Source of the DNA: Planctomycetes bacterium UBA2386
GTDB taxonomy: Bacteria; Planctomycetota; UBA1135; UBA2386
Reading direction: 5' to 3'
NCBI GenBank assembly: GCA_002343845.1
Contig: DDSQ01000002.1
Span: 1 to 5,485, forward strand
Length of the DNA: 5,485 bases
Shown: one piece after another, positions 1-5,485 of the stretch
Layout of the letters: each line of letters opens with the position of its first letter
Position numbering within the stretch: the stretch's first letter is position 1
Notes under the pieces: generated by a model
The model's database searches: none
What the model was told of the DNA's origin: nothing
Seen by the model: the letters and a program-made list of their open reading frames with translations, nothing else
Translations under genes and position numbers: made by a program

Positions 1-159
1 GTGATCGTCACGCACAACATGCAGCAGGCGGCGCGCGTGTCGCAGCACACGGCGTTCTTCTATCTCGGGCGATTGGAGGAGTTCGGCAGGACGCGCGAGT
101 TGTTCGCCAAGCCGCAGAAGAAGCGCACCGAGGACTACATCACCGGCCGCTTCGGCTGA
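1..159 (+). CDS. pstB: Phosphate ABC transporter ATP-binding protein PstB, C-terminal fragment
   Basis: This is the last 52 codons of PstB, read in frame 1 from the window edge to a TGA at 157-159. PstB is the cytoplasmic ATPase that powers the high-affinity phosphate importer PstSCAB. The fragment opens with [14 protein letters not shown], which holds the ABC H-loop histidine (fragment residue 5) and the strongly conserved PstB stretch after it. The expected PstB ending follows: a [10 protein letters not shown] strand, a LFAKP segment and the terminal signature [12 protein letters not shown]. The usual Asp after ARVS is Gln here, a minor change. Walker A, Walker B and the ABC signature lie upstream of the window. 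The stop is 12 bases before phoU, so the two are probably co-transcribed, as in pst operons generally. Identification is very secure; only the 5' end is missing. Confidence 0.96.
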   Translation: MIVTHNMQQAARVSQHTAFFYLGRLEEFGRTRELFAKPQKKRTEDYITGRFG

Positions 160-171
160 TCGGATCCGACC

Positions 172-846
172 ATGACGCGCACCGCCTACCAGAACACGCT
201 CGCCGAACTGCGCCAGCGCCTGATCGACCTCGGCGACCTCGTCGGCAAGCGGCTCGACCAGGGCATCAAGGCCCTGGTCCGGCACGACCAGGCCACCGGC
301 ACGATCGTTCAGCAGGGCGATGACGACGTCGACCGTGCCTACGCGACGATCGAGAAGATCTGCATCGACGTACTGACCCTGCAGCAGCCGGTCGCCGGCG
401 ACGTGCGGCTGGTCACGGCCGCGCTTCGCATGGCCAGCGACCTCGAGCGCATCGGCGACCTCGCCGTCAACCTCGCCGACTACGCGACCGACAGCGAGGC
501 CTTGTCGATGGTCGATCCCGCCCGCATCGAACAGGTGGGAAGGGTGAGCAGCGCGATGCTGGTCGACGCCATGCGTGCGTTCGCCGATGGCAACGTGTTC
601 CTGGCCACCGCGGTCGTGCGCCGCGACGACGAACTCGACGAACTCGCCTGGAGCACGACCAAGCAGTTCCTCGAAGCGCTGCACCACGCCGGGCGCCGAG
701 CCTGGGACGACGCCACCGCCAAGCGGCACGCCGAGGAGGCCCTGCCGATCCTGCTGTCGATGCGCGATCTCGAGCGCGTCGGCGACCACGCGGTCAACAT
801 CGCGCGCCGCGTCGTCTACATCGTGACCGGCGACTACGGCCCGTAG
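172..846 (+). CDS. phoU: Phosphate signalling regulator PhoU
   Basis: This 224-residue protein has the normal PhoU length. PhoU is a cytoplasmic metal-binding helical protein. In characterised bacteria it works with PstSCAB and the PhoR sensor kinase to keep the phosphate regulon off when phosphate is plentiful, and it restrains Pst uptake. Two PhoU repeats are visible. The first carries DLERIGDLAVN (residues 90-100, ExxxD residues E92 and D96). The second carries DLERVGDHAVNIA (199-211, E201 and D205). These are the family's metal-cluster motifs. LTLQQPVAGDVRLV (68-81) is also a typical PhoU stretch. The ATG at 172 starts 12 bases after the pstB stop and gives the standard N-terminus, so it is preferred although the upstream GGA (162-164) is only a weak ribosome-binding site. 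The next gene is icd, so no phoB or phoR is adjacent on this side. Confidence 0.96.
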   Translation: MTRTAYQNTLAELRQRLIDLGDLVGKRLDQGIKALVRHDQATGTIVQQGDDDVDRAYATIEKICIDVLTLQQPVAGDVRLVTAALRMASDLERIGDLAVNLADYATDSEALSMVDPARIEQVGRVSSAMLVDAMRAFADGNVFLATAVVRRDDELDELAWSTTKQFLEALHHAGRRAWDDATAKRHAEEALPILLSMRDLERVGDHAVNIARRVVYIVTGDYGP

Positions 847-856
847 GCGGAGCGGG

Positions 857-891
857 CCGCGGCGGCAGACCATTGCCTGCACCCGCCGCGG
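857..891. other. Perfect 9-bp inverted repeat between phoU and icd
   Basis: Bases 857-865 (CCGCGGCGG) are exactly complementary to 883-891 (CCGCCGCGG), around a 17-base loop. The loop could itself pair GCAG (865-868) with CTGC (877-880) in an alternative fold. The structure starts 10 bases after the phoU stop and ends 17 bases before the icd ATG. No T-tract follows, so it is not a classical intrinsic terminator. It may stabilise the pst-phoU mRNA end, aid termination, or sit in the icd leader. The arms are made only of G and C in a GC-rich context, so chance is possible. Confidence 0.4.
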
Positions 892-908
892 TCGGCTAGC
901 ACTTCCGC

Positions 909-2123
909 ATGAGCAAGATCAAGGTCAAGAACCCCGTCGTCGAGATGGATGGCGACGAGATGACGCGCATCCTGTGGGCGTTCATCAAGAAGAAGCTGAT
1001 CCTCCCCTACCTCGACATCGACCTGAAGTACTTCGACCTCGGCATCGAGCACCGCGATGCCACGAACGACCAGGTCACGATCGACTCGGCGAACGCGACG
1101 AAGCAGTACGGCGTCGCGGTCAAGTGCGCGACGATCACGCCCGACGAGGCGCGCGTCGCCGAGTTCAAGCTCAAGGAGATGTGGAAGTCGCCGAACGGCA
1201 CGATCCGCAACATCGTCGGCGGCACGATCTTCCGCGAGCCGATCATCTGCCGGAACGTGCCGCGCCTGGTGCCCGGCTGGACCCGGCCGATCGTGATCGG
1301 CCGCCACGCCTTCGGCGACCAGTACCGCGCCACCGACTTCGTCGTGCCCGGCCCCGGCACGCTGACGATCACGTTCGCCGGCAAGGACGGTAAGAAGATC
1401 GAGCACAAGGTGTTCGACTTCCCCGCCGGCGGCGTCGCGCTGGCGATGTACAACCTCGACGAGCAGATCGTCGGTTTCGCGCGCAGCTCGTTCAACTACG
1501 GCCTCGAGCGCGGCTGGCCGGTCTACCTCAGCACCAAGAACACGATCCTCAAGAAGTACGACGGGCGGTTCAAAGACCTGTTCCAGAAGGTGTTCGACGA
1601 GGAGTTCGCGGCGAAGTTCGCGGCGAAGAAGATCACCTACGAGCACCGGCTCATCGACGACATGGTCGCGGCGGCGCTGAAGTGGGATGGCGGCTTCGTC
1701 TGGGCCTGCAAGAACTACGACGGCGACGTGCAGTCGGACACGGTCGCGCAGGGCTTCGGTTCGCTCGGCCTGATGACGTCGGTGCTGATGACCCCGGACG
1801 GCAAGACGATCGAGGCCGAGGCCGCGCACGGCACCGTCACGCGCCACTACCGCGAACACCAGAAGGGCAAGCCGACGTCGACCAACCCGATCGCGTCGAT
1901 CTTCGCGTGGACGCAGGGGCTGAAGTTCCGCGGCAAGTTCGACGGCACGCCGGACGTCATCGCGTTCGCCGACGCGCTCGAGAAGGTGTGCGTCGAGACG
2001 GTCGAGGGCGGCAAGATGACGAAGGACCTGGCGGTGTTGATCGACGCCAAGGCGCCGTGGCTCACCACCGAGCAGTTCCTCGACGCGATCGACCAGGCGC
2101 TGCAGCGGAAACTGCGGCGCTGA
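909..2123 (+). CDS. icd: NADP-dependent isocitrate dehydrogenase, homodimeric eukaryote-like type
   Basis: This 404-residue cytoplasmic enzyme oxidises and decarboxylates isocitrate to 2-oxoglutarate with NADP+ and a divalent metal, feeding the TCA cycle and NADPH supply. It resembles human IDH1/IDH2 closely and is not the E. coli Icd type: KSPNGTIRN (93-101), [15 protein letters not shown] (130-144), [11 protein letters not shown] (244-254), [10 protein letters not shown] (268-277) and [11 protein letters not shown] (304-314). Human IDH1 active-site residues have clear counterparts: T77, S94, R100, R109, R132, Y139, K210 (human K212), and the metal-binding aspartates D250, D273 and D277. NADP-side residues K258, R312, H313 and N326 are also present, which supports NADP over NAD. 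Length is slightly under the human 414 residues, mainly from a shorter C-terminus. The ATG at 909 gives a family-typical N-terminus, but no Shine-Dalgarno is visible. It lies 62 bases after phoU and is functionally unrelated to it, so it is probably a separate unit. Confidence 0.96.
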   Translation: MSKIKVKNPVVEMDGDEMTRILWAFIKKKLILPYLDIDLKYFDLGIEHRDATNDQVTIDSANATKQYGVAVKCATITPDEARVAEFKLKEMWKSPNGTIRNIVGGTIFREPIICRNVPRLVPGWTRPIVIGRHAFGDQYRATDFVVPGPGTLTITFAGKDGKKIEHKVFDFPAGGVALAMYNLDEQIVGFARSSFNYGLERGWPVYLSTKNTILKKYDGRFKDLFQKVFDEEFAAKFAAKKITYEHRLIDDMVAAALKWDGGFVWACKNYDGDVQSDTVAQGFGSLGLMTSVLMTPDGKTIEAEAAHGTVTRHYREHQKGKPTSTNPIASIFAWTQGLKFRGKFDGTPDVIAFADALEKVCVETVEGGKMTKDLAVLIDAKAPWLTTEQFLDAIDQALQRKLRR

Positions 2124-2134
2124 CCGACGGGGCA

Positions 2135-2167
2135 GGATCGGCGCCAGCACCCTGCGGCGCCCGATCC
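2135..2167. terminator. Strong hairpin just after icd, possible terminator without T-tract
   Basis: Arms 2135-2145 and 2156-2167 pair over 11 bp with one bulged base (GGATCGGCGCC against GGCGCCCGATCC), around a 10-base loop. The structure begins 11 bases after the icd stop, where a terminator or mRNA 3'-end stabiliser would be expected. No T-run follows; a second hairpin follows at once instead. Intrinsic terminators without U-tracts are debated, so only the placement and stem are solid. Its left arm can also pair with 2307-2318. Confidence 0.4.
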
Positions 2168-2181
2168 CTCGGCGACCGAGG
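2167..2181. other. Small perfect hairpin, 6-bp stem with CGA loop
   Basis: CCTCGG (2167-2172) and CCGAGG (2176-2181) are exactly complementary around the triloop CGA. It abuts the larger post-icd hairpin, sharing one base with it. The two could form a tandem structure ending icd transcripts, or this could be one branch of the larger fold proposed for the gap. Confidence 0.35.
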
Positions 2182-2217
2182 CCGGCCCACACCACCAGCA
2201 CCCGCAGCTTCGAGGGG

Positions 2218-2236
2218 TCGCTGCAAGGAGCAGCGA
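2218..2236. other. Perfect 7-bp hairpin with 5-base loop
   Basis: TCGCTGC (2218-2224) and GCAGCGA (2230-2236) are exact complements around the loop AAGGA. It lies in the middle of the icd-peptidase gap. The purine-rich loop resembles a Shine-Dalgarno core but no start codon follows at a usable distance, so no gene is proposed. Confidence 0.4.
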
Positions 2237-2270
2237 GCGGCCCGCGGCTCTTGCTGCCGGGAGACTGCCA

Positions 2271-2303
2271 GGGCAGAGCGGGCAGCCCGGTCCCGTTCTG
2301 CTC
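2271..2303 (+). other. 12-bp hairpin with two G-U pairs, better formed in plus-strand RNA
   Basis: GGGCAGAGCGGG (2271-2282) pairs with CCCGTTCTGCTC (2292-2303) around a 9-base loop. Ten pairs are Watson-Crick and two are G-U when read as plus-strand RNA. On the minus strand those two become A-C mismatches, so the stem slightly favours a plus-strand transcript. It ends 3 bases before the right arm of the long-range stem (2307-2318). Confidence 0.4.
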
Positions 2304-2341
2304 CTCCCGATCTGCCCCCGTACCGCGCCAGAACCGCGTTG

Positions 2342-2354
2342 CGAAGGCGCTTCG
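2342..2354. other. Minor 5-bp hairpin
   Basis: CGAAG (2342-2346) and CTTCG (2350-2354) pair around a three-base loop (GCG), about 100 bases upstream of the peptidase start. It is short enough to be chance and is recorded only to complete the description of the gap. Confidence 0.2.
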
Positions 2355-2451
2355 GCAGGCGACGACGCGCCAGCAGACGGAGGCGAGACAACCCGGGGGT
2401 GGCCGGCTGCGGCAACGCTCGCCAGAATCGCGGAGCCCCGCCCTCGCCACC

Positions 2452-4260
2452 ATGCGCCACCTTCTCCTCGCCATTCTGGGTCTCTCGAGCCTGCCCGTCG
2501 CCGCCCAGAATCTCGTCTCGCGCTACCTGGTCGACAACCCGACCCCGGGCCAGCGCCTGATGCTGCACCAGCACTTCGAAATCCTGGGCGCCTGCTGCAG
2601 CGCGCCGACGATGACGGGGCCGGTCGATCTGCTCGCCGAGGCTTCTCAGGTGCCGCTGCTGCTCTCGATCGCGCCGAACGCGACGTGCACCGGCGTCGGC
2701 CAGCCATACCACGCCATCGAGAACGCGCAGCTCGCGGGCGGCGGCGAGATCGATCTCGGCTACTACACCGTCGCCGAGGTCGAGGCCGCGATCGACGCCG
2801 AGGTCGCTGCCTGGCCGATGCTGGCGCAGAAGGTGAACATCAGCACGCTGCCCGGCGGCGTGCTGACGCACGAAGGGCGGCCGATCTACGCCTTGAAGGT
2901 CAGCGACAATGTCGCCACCGACGAGGACGAGCCGGTGATCCTGCTCGCGGCGCAACACCACGCGCGCGAACTCAACACGCCGCACATGGTGATCCGCGCG
3001 ATGCAGCGCGTGCTCGCCGACCAGGCGACCGACCCGGCGATCGCCGCGGTGGTCGCCAGCCACGAGATCTGGTTCGTGCCGATGGTCAACCCCGACGGCG
3101 TCAACCACGTCTGGAACACCTACAACTTCTGGCGGAAGAACCGGCGCAACAACGGGTCGAGCTTCGGCGTCGACCTCAACCGCAACTACCCGTTCCTGTG
3201 GGGCGTGTGCGGCGCCTCGACGACGCCCAGCAGCGACACCTACCGCGGTCCATCGGCGGGCAGCGAGCCCGAGACGATCGCGATGCGCAACCTCGTCGCG
3301 CGCCTGCGCCCGGAGGTCTACCTCGATTTCCACAGCTACGGACGCGACGTGCTGCGCATGTGGGCGCCGTGCGCAACCGTGCATCCGACGATGATGGCGT
3401 TCCAGCAGATCTACAACGACGACCTCCGCGCCCCGATGGGCTACGACACGCGCAACCCGTCGGCGTCGGGCGAAGCCCCCGAGGACCACTACGCGAGCGG
3501 CGGCGCGCTGTCGTTCCTGATCGAGGTCGGCACCGACTTCCAGCCGGTGTTCACGGCAACGGTCAGTGAGGAGCTCTTGGTCTGGCCAGGCATCCGGCGC
3601 GTGCTGACCACCTGGCGGCCGGCCGTGCGCGGCCACGTGCGTTCGACGCTCGGCAGTGCCCCGCTCGCGGCGACGATCACCTTCACGCCGAACGTCCTGA
3701 ACAACGGCGAAGTCACCAAGAGCCGCGCGAGCGACGGCCGCTACGGTCTGTGGCTGCCGGTTGGATCGTGGAACGTCACCTTCGCGGCGCCCGGTCACGT
3801 GAGCCGGACCGTGCCGGTCACCGTGGCCAGCCTGAATGCCCCCCTCACCCTCGAAGTCCTGCTCGAGACGACCCAGCCGGTGTCGACCACGACGTTCGTC
3901 GGCAGCAGCAGCCTCGGTGGGACCGCGACCTACACCTACACCAGCCCGGGCAACGCCGGGAAGGACGTGCTGTTCGGCTGGTCGCTGGGCACGTCGCCGG
4001 GCATCCCGCTCGGCGGGCAACGCGTGCTGCCGCTCAACCACGACGTGCTGATGGACTTTGCGCTGCTCGGCAACCCCATCCTGGCGCCGACGTTCGCGGT
4101 GCTCGACGGCTCGGCTCAGGCGCAGGCGGTGCTCACGATCCCGGTGCTGACCGAGATCCTCGGCCTCACGCACTACGTCGCCGGCATCACCATCGACAAC
4201 GCCTACCAGTACCGGATCAAGACCTGGAGCCAACCGGTCCCCATGACGATCGTGCCGTGA
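2452..4260 (+). CDS. Secreted M14-family zinc carboxypeptidase-like protein with transthyretin-like and C-terminal beta domains
   Basis: The protein is 602 residues from the ATG at 2452. This start is preferred over in-frame upstream starts because it opens directly on a signal peptide: Arg2, a hydrophobic run 4-14, and probable cleavage after VAA (residue 18). Residues 19-103 look like a propeptide or adaptor (Cys 48, 49, 79). The peptidase domain spans about 104-390. It has the zinc motif HARE (H170, E173), WRKNRR (228-232 region, R231 matching carboxypeptidase A R127), DLNRNYP (N243, R244 binding the substrate carboxylate), third zinc ligand H294 in DFHSYG, and general base E358 in LIEVG. 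Residues 391-470 resemble a carboxypeptidase regulatory-like (transthyretin) domain, with DGRYGLWLPVGSWNVTF. About 478-602 is a beta-rich C-terminal domain, possibly for surface attachment or sorting. Family knowledge suggests removal of C-terminal residues from extracellular peptides; the true substrate is unknown. The carboxypeptidase A Tyr248 position appears to be Pro336. Only a weak GGAG (2432-2435, distant) precedes the start. Confidence 0.9.
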   Translation: MRHLLLAILGLSSLPVAAQNLVSRYLVDNPTPGQRLMLHQHFEILGACCSAPTMTGPVDLLAEASQVPLLLSIAPNATCTGVGQPYHAIENAQLAGGGEIDLGYYTVAEVEAAIDAEVAAWPMLAQKVNISTLPGGVLTHEGRPIYALKVSDNVATDEDEPVILLAAQHHARELNTPHMVIRAMQRVLADQATDPAIAAVVASHEIWFVPMVNPDGVNHVWNTYNFWRKNRRNNGSSFGVDLNRNYPFLWGVCGASTTPSSDTYRGPSAGSEPETIAMRNLVARLRPEVYLDFHSYGRDVLRMWAPCATVHPTMMAFQQIYNDDLRAPMGYDTRNPSASGEAPEDHYASGGALSFLIEVGTDFQPVFTATVSEELLVWPGIRRVLTTWRPAVRGHVRSTLGSAPLAATITFTPNVLNNGEVTKSRASDGRYGLWLPVGSWNVTFAAPGHVSRTVPVTVASLNAPLTLEVLLETTQPVSTTTFVGSSSLGGTATYTYTSPGNAGKDVLFGWSLGTSPGIPLGGQRVLPLNHDVLMDFALLGNPILAPTFAVLDGSAQAQAVLTIPVLTEILGLTHYVAGITIDNAYQYRIKTWSQPVPMTIVP

Positions 4261-4267
4261 CGCCGTT

Positions 4268-4295
4268 GGCGCCGCCCTCTCGCATGGACGGCGCC
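4268..4295. terminator. Hairpin between the peptidase gene and dnaE, possible terminator without T-tract
   Basis: GGCGCCG (4268-4274) and CGGCGCC (4289-4295) are exactly complementary around a 14-base loop; two further C-G pairs (4276-4277 with 4286-4287) are possible inside. It begins 8 bases after the peptidase stop and ends 21 bases before the dnaE ATG. No T-run follows. Position fits a transcript end or a dnaE leader structure; the short GC-only arms could also be chance. Confidence 0.35.
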
Positions 4296-4316
4296 CGGGC
4301 GTAGCCTGACGAGGCG

Positions 4317-5485
4317 ATGACCGAAGCGCCGCCGTTCGTCCACCTGCATGTGCGCTCGCACTACAGCCTGCTGGCGGCGCCGAGCGAGGTGAGCGCGCTG
4401 GTCGCCGGCGCGGCGGCGGACGGCCAGCAGGCGATGGCGCTGACCGACAACGGCAACCTGTTCGGGGCCGTCGAGTTCTACAAGGCGTGCAAGGAGAAGA
4501 AGGTCAAGCCGATCCTCGGCCAGACCACCTACGTCGCCGGCAAGACGCGCAAGGAGAGTGCTGGCGCCGACAACCCCACCTTCGACCTGACGCTGCTCGC
4601 GACGGACGCGAGAGGCTTCGACAACCTGAAGAAGCTGTCCGGGCGCGCCTGGCTCGAGGGCTTCAGCTACCGGCCGCGCGTCGATCTCGAGGTGCTGCAG
4701 GAACACCGCCAGGGGCTGATCGCCCTGTCCGGCACGGTCTCGTCGCAGATCGCCACGGCGATCCTGCAGGGCGACCCCACCACCGCCAAACGCACGGCCA
4801 ACGCGTTCCGCGAGCTGTTCGGCGCGGAGAACTTCTTCCTCGAAGTCGCCGAGACCGGCTACGAGCAGCAGCGCAAGGTCACGCAGGCGCTACGCACGCT
4901 CGGCCACGAGCTCGGCATCCCATGCGTCGCGACCAACGACGTGCACTACCTGCGCGCCGACGACTGGCTCGCCCACGACATCATGCTCTGCATCCGCAGC
5001 GGCAAGACCGTGGCGGACCCGCAGCGATTCCGCATGGGGTCGCACGATCTGTTCCTCAAGTCGCGGGCGCAGATGCAGGAGGCCTTTGCCGGCTGGTCAG
5101 AGCCACTGGCGCAGACCGTCGCGATCGCCGAACGCTGCGCCGTCGACCTGGAGTTCGGCGTCTACCACCTTCCCGTGTTCGCGCCGGCGGACGGCACGCC
5201 CCCGGATGTGTTCTTCGAACGCATCTGCCGGGAAGGCGCGATCCACCGCTACGGCGCGATCGACGAGACCGTGCAACGGCGGCTCGAGTACGAGATCGGT
5301 GTCATCAAGAAGCTGGGGTTCGTCAGCTACTTCCTGATCGTCCAGGACTTCATCCAGAAGGCCCGCGAACTCGGGATCCCGGTCGGTCCTGGCCGCGGCT
5401 CCGCCGCCGGTTCGATCGTCGCGTACGCGCTCGGCATCACCGACGTCTGCCCGCTGCGTTACGCGCTGCTGTTCGAGCGCTTCCT
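4317..5485 (+). CDS. dnaE: DNA polymerase III alpha subunit DnaE, N-terminal part (runs off the window)
   Basis: The first 389 codons of the replicative polymerase catalytic subunit are present; the family is usually about 1,100-1,200 residues. The ATG at 4317 is chosen because it puts the conserved [13 protein letters not shown] at residues 7-19 and because an in-frame TAG lies at 4302-4304. GAGG (4311-4314) sits only 2 bases before it, too close for a standard ribosome-binding site. Residues 7 to about 220 form the PHP domain: [19 protein letters not shown] (41-59), KPILG (64-68), ATNDVHYL (205-212). The polymerase domain then begins, with [20 protein letters not shown] (334-353), the glycine-rich [10 protein letters not shown] (357-366) and LLFERF (384-389). 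The catalytic PDxD aspartates should follow immediately outside the window. Several PHP metal ligands are replaced (R13, A20, N45, T70), suggesting an inactive PHP exonuclease. It is unlikely to share an operon function with the upstream peptidase. Confidence 0.96.
   Translation, partial: MTEAPPFVHLHVRSHYSLLAAPSEVSALVAGAAADGQQAMALTDNGNLFGAVEFYKACKEKKVKPILGQTTYVAGKTRKESAGADNPTFDLTLLATDARGFDNLKKLSGRAWLEGFSYRPRVDLEVLQEHRQGLIALSGTVSSQIATAILQGDPTTAKRTANAFRELFGAENFFLEVAETGYEQQRKVTQALRTLGHELGIPCVATNDVHYLRADDWLAHDIMLCIRSGKTVADPQRFRMGSHDLFLKSRAQMQEAFAGWSEPLAQTVAIAERCAVDLEFGVYHLPVFAPADGTPPDVFFERICREGAIHRYGAIDETVQRRLEYEIGVIKKLGFVSYFLIVQDFIQKARELGIPVGPGRGSAAGSIVAYALGITDVCPLRYALLFERF

Larger units (their letters stand above)
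2124..2451. other. Intergenic gap rich in inverted repeats, no gene recognised
   Basis: These 328 bases separate icd from the peptidase signal peptide. Translations in all six frames are Arg/Ala/Pro/Gly-rich, low-complexity and without family motifs, so I see no gene here, although long frames stay open because GC content is high. The gap is notable for pairing potential: hairpins at 2135-2167, 2167-2181, 2218-2236, 2271-2303 and 2342-2354, and a long-range pairing of 2129-2141 with 2307-2318 that encloses most of them. The second half (about 2320-2451) holds fewer structures and should carry the promoter of the peptidase gene, but I found no convincing -35/-10 pair. I saw no tRNA, tmRNA, RNase P or SRP RNA landmarks. 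It could be a structured leader or 3' region, a small RNA, or a dispersed intergenic repeat. Confidence 0.5.

Noticed and set aside
873..902. TTGCCT (873-878) and TAGCAC (897-902), 18 bases apart, as a sigma-70-like promoter for a leaderless icd.
   Set aside because: Only partial matches to the consensus boxes, and the first box lies inside the hairpin loop; too weak to annotate.
2251..2451. In-frame upstream extension of the peptidase gene by 67 codons.
   Set aside because: The extension has no recognisable motif, overlaps the hairpin-rich gap, and would bury an excellent signal peptide that begins exactly at the ATG at 2452.
2124..2451. A known RNA gene (tRNA, tmRNA, RNase P RNA, SRP RNA) in the long gap.
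   Set aside because: I found no T-loop GTTCRA with a matching cloverleaf, no CCA-type acceptor end, and none of the conserved RNase P, SRP or tmRNA core strings on either strand by eye.
2446..2454. GCCACCATG around the peptidase start, identical to a eukaryotic Kozak context.
   Set aside because: Bacteria do not use this signal; a 6-base match next to an ATG in GC-rich DNA is coincidence, and all other genes are bacterial.
3472..3528. A roughly 10-residue deletion in the M14 active-site loop, from aligning YASGG (347-351) with the carboxypeptidase A YQASGG.
   Set aside because: An ungapped alignment on SASGEAPEDHY fits better, keeping both the ASG and the later Tyr-to-Glu spacing of 11, so the change is substitution of residues and not a deletion.
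2062..4233. Very long open frame (over 700 codons) antisense to the peptidase gene, and another of over 500 codons antisense to icd (834-2474).
   Set aside because: The translations are Arg/Ala/Val/Asp-rich with no domain motifs and sit opposite genes with clear family signatures. Long antisense open frames are expected where third positions are almost always G or C.
4284..4319. An alternative upstream ATG (4284-4286) for dnaE.
   Set aside because: It is in frame with the 4317 start, but the TAG at 4302-4304 interrupts it, so it cannot be the dnaE start.

Overview
The window is very GC-rich bacterial DNA. All recognisable genes lie on the plus strand, in the order pstB (3' end only), phoU, icd, a secreted M14 zinc carboxypeptidase-like protein, and dnaE (5' end only). 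The best guess at origin is a planctomycete or a close relative. Three things point that way: the peptidase ends in a Gly/Ser/Thr/Pro-rich beta domain of the sort I associate with secreted proteins of high-GC Planctomycetota, the gene starts lack good Shine-Dalgarno sequences, and the base composition fits. This placement is an inference; no rRNA or other phylogenetic marker was tested.

Bases 1-846 hold the end of a phosphate-uptake operon. The last 52 residues of the Pst transporter ATPase (PstB) are followed 12 bases later by PhoU, the regulator that acts with PstSCAB on phosphate signalling. Bases 847-908 form a short spacer with a perfect 9-bp inverted repeat. Bases 909-2123 encode an NADP-type isocitrate dehydrogenase of the homodimeric, eukaryote-like family (a TCA-cycle enzyme), with its active-site residues intact.

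Bases 2124-2451 form the only long non-coding gap (328 bases). It contains several hairpins and a long-range pairing that could close a domain of about 190 nt, and no convincing gene. It is the least explained part of the window. Bases 2452-4260 encode an exported four-part protein: signal peptide and propeptide-like region, M14 peptidase, transthyretin-like domain, and C-terminal beta domain. After a 56-base spacer with another hairpin, dnaE (replicative DNA polymerase III alpha subunit) begins at 4317 and runs off the window end just before its catalytic aspartates. Its PHP domain has lost most of the expected metal ligands.

Apart from pstB-phoU, the neighbours are functionally unrelated (phosphate signalling, TCA cycle, extracellular proteolysis, replication). 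The region looks like ordinary chromosomal backbone. I see no mobile element, CRISPR array, tRNA or rRNA. The points worth checking are the structured gap, the degenerate DnaE PHP site and the altered active-site loop of the peptidase.
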